This document shows, piece by piece, positions 1 through 5,388 of a stretch of DNA of 6,640 nucleotides (positions are counted from its first letter, which is position 1; every line of letters begins with the position of its first letter). The notes under the pieces were generated by a model that made no database searches, was not told the DNA's origin, and saw only the letters and a list, made by a program, of their open reading frames with translations. The stretch comes from Thaumarchaeota archaeon UBA183. Its GTDB lineage: Archaea; Thermoproteota; Nitrososphaeria; Nitrososphaerales; UBA183. The DNA lies in assembly GCA_002495205.1 (NCBI GenBank), contig DAEE01000025.1, forward strand, positions 1 through 6,640, written 5' to 3'. The translations under genes were made by a program, and so were the position numbers.

Positions 1-11
1 ACCATCTTAGA

Positions 12-46
12 TAATGCATAGCTGATGCCGATTCGGGTAATGCATA
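12..46. repeat. Two direct copies of the near-palindrome TAATGCATA
   Basis: TAATGCATA occurs at 12-20 and again at 38-46, exactly repeated with a start-to-start distance of 26 bases (about two and a half helical turns). Its core ATGCAT is a perfect palindrome, so each copy could bind a symmetric dimer. A further ATGCAT lies at 165-170, just upstream of the regulator gene. Paired near-palindromes upstream of an AsnC/Lrp-like gene could be operators for autoregulation, but that is inference. They could equally belong to a gene left of the window. Confidence 0.4.
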
Positions 47-59
47 TTCTTAATAGAAA

Positions 60-80
60 CCCCCACCCAAGGCGTGGGGT
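60..80. other. C-rich/G-rich hairpin, terminator-like or IS605-end-like
   Basis: CCCCAC at 61-66 pairs perfectly with GTGGGG at 74-79 around a seven-base loop; a shifted register pairing ACCCC (59-63) with GGGGT (76-80) is also possible. No T-tract follows, so it does not resemble a bacterial terminator or a typical archaeal U-tract terminator. Hairpins of this C-stem/G-stem kind occur at the right ends of IS200/IS605 elements, but no TnpA or TnpB coding sequence can be read in the 60 bases to its left. Its role is unresolved. Confidence 0.4.
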
Positions 81-145
81 ATGAGAGACGACCGAGGGGC
101 AGGGAGGGGACTAGACGGCACACCAATTGATTTGGAATCAGCACA

Positions 146-153
146 GCTTAAAT
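146..153 (+). promoter_or_regulatory. Possible TATA box for the AsnC-like regulator gene
   Basis: GCTTAAAT is TATA-like. It would place transcription initiation near 175, giving a short leader of about 20 bases before the ATG at 198. A GGAG at 185-188, nine bases upstream of that ATG, could be a Shine-Dalgarno site. Together they support the 198 start over the earlier in-frame ATGs at 81 and 165. A second TATA-like stretch, TTCTTAATAG at 47-56, is correctly placed for a leaderless start at 81, so the assignment is uncertain. Confidence 0.35.
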
Positions 154-197
154 CCAAACCCTACATGCATCGTCGCGGGGGTTCGGAGCGCCGCGGT

Positions 198-1349
198 ATG
201 GTAGTGGTCCAGCAGGATATAGAGAATGTGAACAGCAGGACAGTGCAACTTGTGAAGCTGCTCACAGAGATCGGCCCCGATATACCCGAAATTTCGAGGA
301 GACTCGGGCAGTTCAAAGAGTCGGTACGGTACAGGTACAAGGAGAAGATTCTGAACAGAGGCATGGCTGTCCAGGCGGCTGTGGATCACGAGAAGCTTGG
401 TCTGAAGAGGATCATGGTGATTGCGGAGGTCTCAGAGGTCTACAGGAACTACGCCCAATCGGTCTTCGCGGCAATGCACGAACTGAGCTACGTGGTCGGG
501 TTCAACAGGACCCTCGTTGGAGGCGAACATGTAATTCACATCTCAGCTCCTGCCGAGTACGTTCCAGCGGTTCGACAATTCCTCATGGAGTTGAGGAACA
601 AGGGTTTCTTCTCCAAACTCGAAATCCTCGAGTTCGACTGGTTTAGGAACAGCCCCATGAAACCTGAAGCATATGACTTCGACACCGGTAGATGGGATTT
701 TGACTGGCAAAAGAACGAGGTAGAAGATTTCAAGTCTGCTGCCTACGTTCCTTCCAGTGGGACGAAGTTCGATTTCGTCGATCTTCAGATAATCAAGGAA
801 CTGCAGATGGACGCCAACAAGTCGTTGAAAGAAATATCTGACAAGCTTCAGGTCAATTACAAGAAGCTCGCCTGGCACTGCACTTCGCATGTCCTGGCTC
901 GGAGGATGATTCCGAATTTCACCGTGAACTGGATGGGAACGAGGTACGACTATTCATTGGAGAAGGCGTTGCACAGGAGGCACAGGTACTTCGCGGTGGA
1001 TTTCTTCGTCAGGGATGTCAGTGAACTCGAGCTGATGAAGCTAAGGGGAGCAGTAAACAAGCTTCCTTTCCTTTGGGGCGAAGCGGGAGGAAGGAATTAC
1101 TTCGCGGATTTCGCTCTCCCCGTTGACAACGTGGTCGAGGGACTGCAGTTTCTTGGGAACGTCGTTCAATCAGTAAAGGACAGAATGAGCCTGTATCCCA
1201 TCGACCAGACAGAGTCTGCTCGATTCACGATTTCGTACACGCTCTACGACCAGATGGCGAGGAAGTGGACCTTTAACGTCGTGGATCTTAGCCAGAAGTT
1301 CGATAATCTGATGGTGCAAATAAAGGAAGCAGCAGCTAGGGAAGCCTAG
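198..1349 (+). CDS. AsnC/Lrp-like transcriptional regulator with two HTH modules
   Basis: A 383-residue protein that resembles the large AsnC/Lrp-like regulators of Thaumarchaeota. Residues about 15-55 form a first helix-turn-helix (IPEISRRLGQFKESVRYRYK) followed by an AVQAAVDHEKLGLKR stretch that matches the strand-rich opening of the AsnC effector domain. Residues about 191-245 form a second, AsnC-style HTH (FVDLQIIKELQMDANKSLKE, then EISDKLQVNYKKLAW), again followed by an alpha/beta region. It is thus a tandem HTH-effector duplication, more than twice the length of ordinary Lrp/AsnC proteins (about 150 residues). DNA binding in the cytoplasm is expected; the ligand and targets are not visible. 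An ORF open from ATG 81 would add 39 residues, but that stretch is Arg/Gly-rich, has different third-position base use and adds no domain, so 198 is preferred. Base composition is lower in GC than in all following genes. The TAG stop interlocks with that of the opposite-strand small gene. Confidence 0.85.
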   Translation: MVVVQQDIENVNSRTVQLVKLLTEIGPDIPEISRRLGQFKESVRYRYKEKILNRGMAVQAAVDHEKLGLKRIMVIAEVSEVYRNYAQSVFAAMHELSYVVGFNRTLVGGEHVIHISAPAEYVPAVRQFLMELRNKGFFSKLEILEFDWFRNSPMKPEAYDFDTGRWDFDWQKNEVEDFKSAAYVPSSGTKFDFVDLQIIKELQMDANKSLKEISDKLQVNYKKLAWHCTSHVLARRMIPNFTVNWMGTRYDYSLEKALHRRHRYFAVDFFVRDVSELELMKLRGAVNKLPFLWGEAGGRNYFADFALPVDNVVEGLQFLGNVVQSVKDRMSLYPIDQTESARFTISYTLYDQMARKWTFNVVDLSQKFDNLMVQIKEAAAREA

Positions 1350-1468
1350 CTGCTACCGAAACCGCCGATGATCTCGAGCGGCCCGATCTTCAGGCCCAAC
1401 GACGCAAAAACAATGCTTGCGCCAGTCAGGGCCACCATTCCGTATCGGATTTTCTCGTCTAGGGTCAT
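1346..1468 (-). CDS. Small single-pass membrane protein, 40 residues
   Basis: Too short for normal ORF calling, but well supported. The reading is MTLDEKIRYG, then a hydrophobic helix MVALTGASIVFASLGL, then KIGPLEIIGGFGSS and a TAG stop. The charged N-terminus, a single predicted membrane helix of about 18 residues and a Gly-rich polar tail make a coherent small protein. A further in-frame ATG at 1480 would give 44 residues (extra MSAD). I choose 1468 because the TATA box CTTAAAAG (minus strand, 1493-1500) is 25-32 bases upstream of it, the spacing for a leaderless archaeal mRNA, whereas 1480 would lie upstream of the expected transcription start. The gene is convergent with the AsnC-like regulator, and their stops share CTAG (1346-1349). 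Function is unknown; a small membrane subunit or a regulator of a membrane protein is possible. Confidence 0.6.
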   Translation of the reverse strand: MTLDEKIRYGMVALTGASIVFASLGLKIGPLEIIGGFGSS

Positions 1469-1492
1469 GTCGGCAGACATGGGGTTCCTGCG

Positions 1493-1500
1493 CTTTTAAG
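1493..1500. promoter_or_regulatory. Near-palindromic TATA box between divergent genes
   Basis: The plus strand reads CTTTTAAG and the minus strand CTTAAAAG, so a TATA element is readable in both directions. For the minus strand it is ideally placed (-32 to -25) for leaderless transcription from ATG 1468. For the plus strand it predicts initiation near 1525, which is downstream of the ATG at 1514 used by the transporter ORF, so its use in that direction is doubtful. Confidence 0.5.
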
Positions 1501-1513
1501 AACTCGCCTACGC

Positions 1514-2350
1514 ATGATACGCTGGCAAAGAGATTGCGCGAAATCTAAGACCAGGAGCGCCCCATCTGGCTACGCCTCCCCTGCTTGGATTCCGCAGGGG
1601 CGCCAATCCCTAAATACGAACTCCCCCGTCCAATCGCGAACGAAAACGGCTGCGAATCGGCCTGAAAAGCACCCGCACATCCCCGCCCGCAACGTTCTGG
1701 ACAGGATTGTCCTCGGAGGTAGCGACGGGGCCATCGAGGGGGTGGCAACGACGTCCGCGCTAAATGGGGCGGGTGTAGCCTTCGGCACCATTGCGGTCGC
1801 GGGGTTCGCCTTCGCCCTGGCCGGGGCCATAGCGATGTTCTTCAGCAGCTATCTCTCCAGACGCTCGGAGCTCAGGTCGCTGCAGATAGACGTGGACAGA
1901 GAAAGTATGGAGATCGACACAGAGCCCGACGAGGAGCGGGGCGAGATGCGCGAGCTACTGAAGAAGGACGGCTACGACGAGTCCGAAGTGGAGGTAATCA
2001 TGCGGAGGCTCGTGAAGGACAAGGGCCTTTTCCTCAAGGAGATGCTAAGGAGAGAGCTTCGGGTCAACATAGAGGACGTCGGGGCCGACCCCTTCGTCTG
2101 GCCCCTGTTCGCTGGGTTGGCCTTCCTCCTGCTCGCGCTCCTAGCTGTGTCGCCCTACGCCCTCGCCATTCCGCGCACCGACGCCCTTCTTGCATCAGTC
2201 GGCCTATCCCTGGCCGCGCTCTTCTCCCTAGGCTCCAGGGCGTTCGTGCCCAAGAACTTCAACTTCAGGGCTGGAATCGAGTCAGCGCTTGTCGGGGCCG
2301 TAGCCGGCGGCGTCCTCTACCTGGTGGGGCTGGCGGTCTCCGCCCTGTGA
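1514..2350 (+). CDS. VIT1/CCC1 family divalent metal (Fe/Mn) transporter
   Basis: A 278-residue integral membrane protein of the VIT1/CCC1 family, which moves Fe2+ or Mn2+ across membranes. The family start is recognisable at residues 60-72 (NVLDRIVLGGSDG, with the conserved TM1 aspartate D71). TM1 is about 68-90 and TM2 about 91-112, with AMFFSSYLSRRSE at its cytoplasmic end. Residues about 115-185 form a charged, Glu-rich helical metal-binding segment, followed by TM3 (about 195-218), TM4 (222-243) and TM5 (255-278). In many members the TM2 end reads GEY; here the Glu position is Ser, so metal coordination may differ. Residues 1-56 do not look like the family (Arg/Pro/Ser-rich, no helix), yet no in-frame ATG, GTG or TTG lies between 1514 and the conserved part. 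The true start is therefore uncertain. The gene is 163 bases downstream of the regulator stop and divergent from the small membrane protein gene. Confidence 0.82.
   Translation: MIRWQRDCAKSKTRSAPSGYASPAWIPQGRQSLNTNSPVQSRTKTAANRPEKHPHIPARNVLDRIVLGGSDGAIEGVATTSALNGAGVAFGTIAVAGFAFALAGAIAMFFSSYLSRRSELRSLQIDVDRESMEIDTEPDEERGEMRELLKKDGYDESEVEVIMRRLVKDKGLFLKEMLRRELRVNIEDVGADPFVWPLFAGLAFLLLALLAVSPYALAIPRTDALLASVGLSLAALFSLGSRAFVPKNFNFRAGIESALVGAVAGGVLYLVGLAVSAL
1557..1603 (+). other. Alternative stem-loops at the 5' end of the transporter gene
   Basis: CCCCTGC (1578-1584) pairs with GCAGGGG (1594-1600) around a nine-base loop, and GCGCCCC (1557-1563) can instead pair with GGGGCGC (1597-1603). Both stems are perfect 7-mers and both use GGGG at 1597-1600, so they exclude each other. 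This lies within the part of the transporter ORF that does not look like family protein and could be an untranslated leader. Mutually exclusive helices would suit an attenuator or RNA switch, but this is inference. Confidence 0.3.
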
Positions 2351-2357
2351 CCCCAGA

Positions 2358-2365
2358 TTCATAAG
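2358..2365 (+). promoter_or_regulatory. TATA-like box for the HAD hydrolase gene
   Basis: TTCATAAG lies 23-30 bases upstream of the GTG at 2388. No Shine-Dalgarno-like sequence precedes that codon, so a leaderless transcript starting at or near the GTG is the simplest reading. The element sits in the 37-base gap after the metal transporter stop, so the two genes need not be one operon. Confidence 0.4.
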
Positions 2366-2387
2366 ACACCGGAGTTCTCGCGGATTC

Positions 2388-3056
2388 GTGGAGAAGGGGG
2401 CCGGTTTCACTCATCTTACTTTCGACTGCTACGGCACCCTTATCGACTGGAGAGCGGGAATCGAGCAGCAGCTCGTCAGGGTCCTCGGCGGCGTGAAGCT
2501 CAGTGGGCAGAGACTCCTCGCCGCCTATGTTGAAGCTGAGAAGTCGCAAGAATCAGGCTACAAGAAGTACAGGGAAGTGCTTCGCGAGACAATCGTCTCC
2601 ATGTCGGAGGCCCTCGGAGTCGAGGTCAGAGACCCGGCCGCAACCGAGTTCGCGGCCTCCGTGCCGAGGTGGCCAGTTTTCCCTGACACCGCCGGGTTCC
2701 TGAGGGATATGGGGTCGAGAGGGTTCAAGCGGTACATCCTTTCCAACGTTGACAACGACCTCCTCGAAGAGACAATCAGTAGGCACGGCCTCGAGGTGGA
2801 TGGGTTCGTGACGGCCGAGCAGGTGGGGAGCTACAAGCCGAACCCGGCGCATTGGGTCAGGTTCATGGAGAAGACCGGGACGCCGAAGGGAAGGGTACTG
2901 CACTGCGCACAGAGTGTCTATCATGACATTGTTCCCACTCAGTCATTGGGGATTGCCTCCGCCTGGGTGAACAGGTACGACGAGATGCTCGGCCCAGGGA
3001 TCGAGCCCTCGTACATCTGCGACAGCCTTGAGAGCCTCGCGAAGGTGCTGATGTAG
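2388..3056 (+). CDS. HAD-superfamily hydrolase, 2-haloacid dehalogenase type
   Basis: A 222-residue cytoplasmic hydrolase, the usual length for L-2-haloacid dehalogenase-like HAD proteins. Motif I is FDCYGTLIDW with nucleophile D13 and T17. A helical cap spans about residues 20-95. Motif II is ILSNVDN with S119, motif III is SYKPNPAHW with K150, and motif IV is around HDIVPTQSLG with D180. The late AWVNR is also characteristic of this subgroup. All catalytic positions are present, so it should be active through an aspartyl intermediate. The substrate cannot be read from sequence: many relatives are phosphatases rather than dehalogenases, so dehalogenation is not claimed. Translation starts at GTG 2388, chosen because motif I begins 12 residues later and a TATA-like box fits a leaderless start. 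It ends 25 bases before the stop of the convergent threonine-synthase-like gene, with no clear U-tract terminator in the gap. Confidence 0.85.
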   Translation: MEKGAGFTHLTFDCYGTLIDWRAGIEQQLVRVLGGVKLSGQRLLAAYVEAEKSQESGYKKYREVLRETIVSMSEALGVEVRDPAATEFAASVPRWPVFPDTAGFLRDMGSRGFKRYILSNVDNDLLEETISRHGLEVDGFVTAEQVGSYKPNPAHWVRFMEKTGTPKGRVLHCAQSVYHDIVPTQSLGIASAWVNRYDEMLGPGIEPSYICDSLESLAKVLM

Positions 3057-3081
3057 AAACATGGTCCAGCCGGAAGGGGGG

Positions 3082-4515
3082 TCAAGGCACCGTGCCGGGC
3101 GGGTTCAGCCTCTCCATCATCTTCAGGAGATCTCCCCCCTTCTTGGTCAGCTCGTAGACGACGCGCTCCCTCCCCTGCACCACGACTGACCCCCTCCGCC
3201 TCACCAGCCCAAGCCCCTCGAGCTCGGACAGGTGCTGGTACACGCTCGCCGTGGAGATCCTCCGCTTCGACCCAAGGAGCAGCCAGAGCTCGTAGCCATA
3301 GCCGGGCTGCTGCCTCAGCAGGCGAAGCAGGGCGAGCTTCGTGTCCCCAATGGTCGGGGAGCGCATTGCGATGTCCTCACGCAGGGTGACCTTCCGCGTC
3401 TGCCTCGCAAGGCGGGAGACGGCTTTCGTGTCTTTGAGCCCTGCCCCGGTAACCACGCAGACGACCGTTTCTCCGCTCGCTATCAGGCCGGTCCTCAGAG
3501 CGTCTGGTATACAGGCGACGACCGAAGCAGACGACGGCTCGGCGAAGATTCCTTCCGTCCTGGCCAGGAGGCCGGTCGCTGCGAGGGTCTCGCTTCCTGT
3601 GGTGGTTACCTCGGCGCCACCGGACTCGGACATCGACTTCGCCGCCTGAGAAAGGAAGAACCGCCCAGACTCCTCGAGTTCGACGAGCGCCGAGCCCCTG
3701 GCGGCAGGTGCGCGGTCCCTACGACGTGCGGCCGACCTCTCCTCGATGCGCACCCCGAGCAGCCGGCACGTTGATCCATCCAAAAGTCCAGCTTGCCGCA
3801 TCTGGACCAACGAGCGCCAGATCATGCTAAGGTGTCCCCCGGTCCCGATTGGCACGACAACGACGTCTGGGGCCTCCCACCCGAGCTCCTGGACCATCTC
3901 GAAGCCTGTCGTCTTCTCACCCTCGAGAAGATAGGGATTGGCAGCTGTCACAGACAGGAAACCGGAGTCTGGTGCACGCTCGAACGAGCTGCTCGTGGAA
4001 GCCTCGATTTCGGCACCGTAGGCGAGCATCTGGAAGAGCTTCCCTTGGTCTGTGTCTGGGTTGACCCGGACGCGGGCCCTGATCCCAGCTTTCGCACAGT
4101 AGGCAGCGAGCGACGCACCCAGATTCCCCGTGGTGACACAGGCGCAGTCCCGCACTCCTGCCCTTCTAGCGAGGCTGACGAGGACCGTCGAGCCCCTGTC
4201 GAGGAAGGAGCCGGTGGGGTTGCGGCTCTCGTCCTTCAGCATGAGATTTCGTAGGCCTAGCTCGTCGCCGAGTCTCTCTGCCCTAAGGAGGGGGGTCGCA
4301 CCCTCGCCCAGGGTGACGATGCCATCAGCCTCGATCTCAGGGAGAAACGCCCTGTACCTCCACACGCCGGGCGGGAGCTCTTCCAGCTCAGACCTGGAAG
4401 CGAACAGGCTTCCGGTACTCGCCATGATGACAGGCGACCCACACCTCCTGCACGCTGGGTCGAGCCCATCTGCCTCCTCGGCATGCGAACACCTGACGCA
4501 CCTGAAGAGGGGCAT
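3082..4515 (-). CDS. Threonine synthase-like pseudoenzyme fused to PadR-type winged helix
   Basis: A 477-residue fusion. Residues 1-30 are a zinc ribbon (C6-x2-C9 and C22-x2-C25), as in archaeal threonine synthases. Residues about 50-365 are a fold-type-II PLP-enzyme domain: KDESRNPTGSFLDRG (94-108), TTGNLGAS (128-135), the phosphate-loop equivalent GTGGH (224-228), AEPSSA (325-330) and VVTGAGLKD (354-362). In active enzymes of the family the third motif residue in SFKDRG is the lysine that forms the Schiff base with PLP; here it is L105, codon CTC at 4203-4201. Classical threonine synthase activity is therefore unlikely, although contacts to the PLP phosphate, O3' and ring nitrogen appear kept. 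Residues about 384-470 are a PadR-like winged helix: PGYGYEL, then STASVYQHLSELEGLGLV, then GRERVVYELTKKG. It probably acts as a DNA-binding ligand sensor. A TATATA on the minus strand centred 26 bases upstream of the ATG indicates a leaderless mRNA. It is divergent from the ECF transporter gene. Confidence 0.87.
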   Translation of the reverse strand: MPLFRCVRCSHAEEADGLDPACRRCGSPVIMASTGSLFASRSELEELPPGVWRYRAFLPEIEADGIVTLGEGATPLLRAERLGDELGLRNLMLKDESRNPTGSFLDRGSTVLVSLARRAGVRDCACVTTGNLGASLAAYCAKAGIRARVRVNPDTDQGKLFQMLAYGAEIEASTSSSFERAPDSGFLSVTAANPYLLEGEKTTGFEMVQELGWEAPDVVVVPIGTGGHLSMIWRSLVQMRQAGLLDGSTCRLLGVRIEERSAARRRDRAPAARGSALVELEESGRFFLSQAAKSMSESGGAEVTTTGSETLAATGLLARTEGIFAEPSSASVVACIPDALRTGLIASGETVVCVVTGAGLKDTKAVSRLARQTRKVTLREDIAMRSPTIGDTKLALLRLLRQQPGYGYELWLLLGSKRRISTASVYQHLSELEGLGLVRRRGSVVVQGRERVVYELTKKGGDLLKMMERLNPPGTVP

Positions 4516-4557
4516 ACTCAGAAGGGACTGCGGGCTGATATATAGGTTGGAACTTAT
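4516..4557. promoter_or_regulatory. Compact divergent promoter region
   Basis: Only 42 bases separate the start codons of the threonine-synthase/PadR fusion and the ECF transporter. TATATA at 4539-4544 (CCTATATATC on the minus strand) is centred about 26 bases from ATG 4515, a canonical spacing for leaderless transcription of the fusion. A second TATA-like stretch, CTTATAT, at 4553-4559 could serve either direction. The two promoters must overlap, so a regulator bound here would affect both genes. No clear inverted repeat operator was found in the gap. Confidence 0.55.
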
Positions 4558-5388
4558 ATGTCGTCGGCAGGGCCGCAGCTTCGGAAGCCCTTGAGGACCA
4601 GGCAGGTGGCGGGCGCGGCAGTGTTCACGGCGTTCGTCGCGGCTGCGACCTCGGTGTTCTCCGTCACCATTCCGGCCACGAACGGCTACTTCAACGTGGG
4701 CGAAATCATGGTGTATACCAGCGCCCTGCTGATGGGTCCATACGTGGGTGCCTTCGCAGGTGGGGTGGGCTCGATGATTTCAGACCTCTCGCTCGGCTAC
4801 CCCTACTACGCGCCGGGGACCCTAGTAATCAAAGGGCTCGAGGGATTCATTGTCGGCTACCTCAGCACTCGCGTCTTCCCGGCCGTCTCACGGACAGGCT
4901 GGAGAGGTGTCTCCGTCGCCGCGGGCGCAGTCTTCTCCTCGGCGCTGGCATACGTGGGAGTCGTCTTCCTCTCGGGGAACCTCTCTCCGACCCTGGGAGA
5001 CGCCTGGGGGATTCCAGCCATCACTGTCAACCTCGACGTGCCCTTCATCTTTTGGTTCGTGGTCGCGGCGGCTGCATTCGCAGCAATCGTCTACGTGGGG
5101 TTCAGGCACCAGCCGAAGTCAGGGCTGAGCGTCCTTTCAGTGCTCCTCGGAGGCTCTGAAATGGTGGCTGGCTACTACATCTACGAGTCGTTCGTCCTCA
5201 CCCTCATCGCCCCGGCATCATTCACAGCTACGCTTGCGCCCCTCACAGAAGTGCCCTTCAACATCGCCCAGGCGTTGATTGGGCTACTCGTCGCGGTCCC
5301 CTTGGTAAGGAGCATTCGGCGAGTAACCAAGGGGAGAGAGAATCGCATGCTGGGGAGTGCCCAGGCGCCGGGTGCCGGCGGCAAATGA
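4558..5388 (+). CDS. ECF-type vitamin transporter S component, substrate unknown
   Basis: A 276-residue membrane protein with the hallmarks of the substrate-binding (S) subunit of energy-coupling factor transporters. TM1 (about 17-38) carries an AxxxA pattern (A21, A25), used in this class to contact the EcfT subunit. It is followed by FNVGEIMVYTSALLMGPYVG (45-64), then GGVGSMISDL (68-77) and APGTLVIKGLEGFIVGYL (85-102), the usual TM2-TM3 S-component pattern. Further helices lie at about 118-139, 162-182, 190-213 and 233-252. The 276 residues exceed the usual 180-200, through a longer central loop and a polar C-terminal tail. No EcfA or EcfT genes are in the window, so it probably shares a module encoded elsewhere. 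The substrate cannot be read from the sequence. It overlaps the next gene by ATGA (5385-5388), implying translational coupling, and is divergent from the PadR fusion, its likely regulator. ATG 4558 is chosen because the basic segment RKPLRTRQ before TM1 fits a cytoplasmic N-terminus. Confidence 0.82.
   Translation: MSSAGPQLRKPLRTRQVAGAAVFTAFVAAATSVFSVTIPATNGYFNVGEIMVYTSALLMGPYVGAFAGGVGSMISDLSLGYPYYAPGTLVIKGLEGFIVGYLSTRVFPAVSRTGWRGVSVAAGAVFSSALAYVGVVFLSGNLSPTLGDAWGIPAITVNLDVPFIFWFVVAAAAFAAIVYVGFRHQPKSGLSVLSVLLGGSEMVAGYYIYESFVLTLIAPASFTATLAPLTEVPFNIAQALIGLLVAVPLVRSIRRVTKGRENRMLGSAQAPGAGGK

Noticed and set aside
1..57. C-terminus of a TnpB or other protein left of the hairpin
   Set aside because: All three plus frames are interrupted by stops and none of the short readings has a recognisable motif.
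81..197. N-terminal extension of the regulator from ATG 81
   Set aside because: The 39 residues are Arg/Gly-rich, differ in third-position base use and add no domain. ATG 198 has GGAG nine bases upstream. A TATA-like box at 47-56 would fit a leaderless start at 81, so the choice is not certain.
1540..1640. tRNA-like D-arm pattern on the minus strand (GTAGCCAGATGGGGC)
   Set aside because: The D-loop would be too short, the next bases do not form an anticodon stem, and no T-arm consensus can be placed. It is treated as chance.
3057..3081. Terminator between the convergent HAD and threonine-synthase-like genes
   Set aside because: The 25-base gap has a G-run but no T-tract on either strand and no convincing stem.
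3082..3366. PadR domain as a separate gene starting at the internal ATG 3366
   Set aside because: The frame is continuous with the PLP domain, the linker is only about 20 residues, and no TATA box or ribosome binding site was seen directly upstream of this ATG. An internal start cannot be fully excluded.
3232..4254. Long plus-strand ORFs opposite the threonine-synthase-like gene (3232-3774, 3793-4254)
   Set aside because: They are antisense frames kept open by high GC content. Their translations are low-complexity with no recognisable motif, while the minus-strand frame has a continuous known fold.
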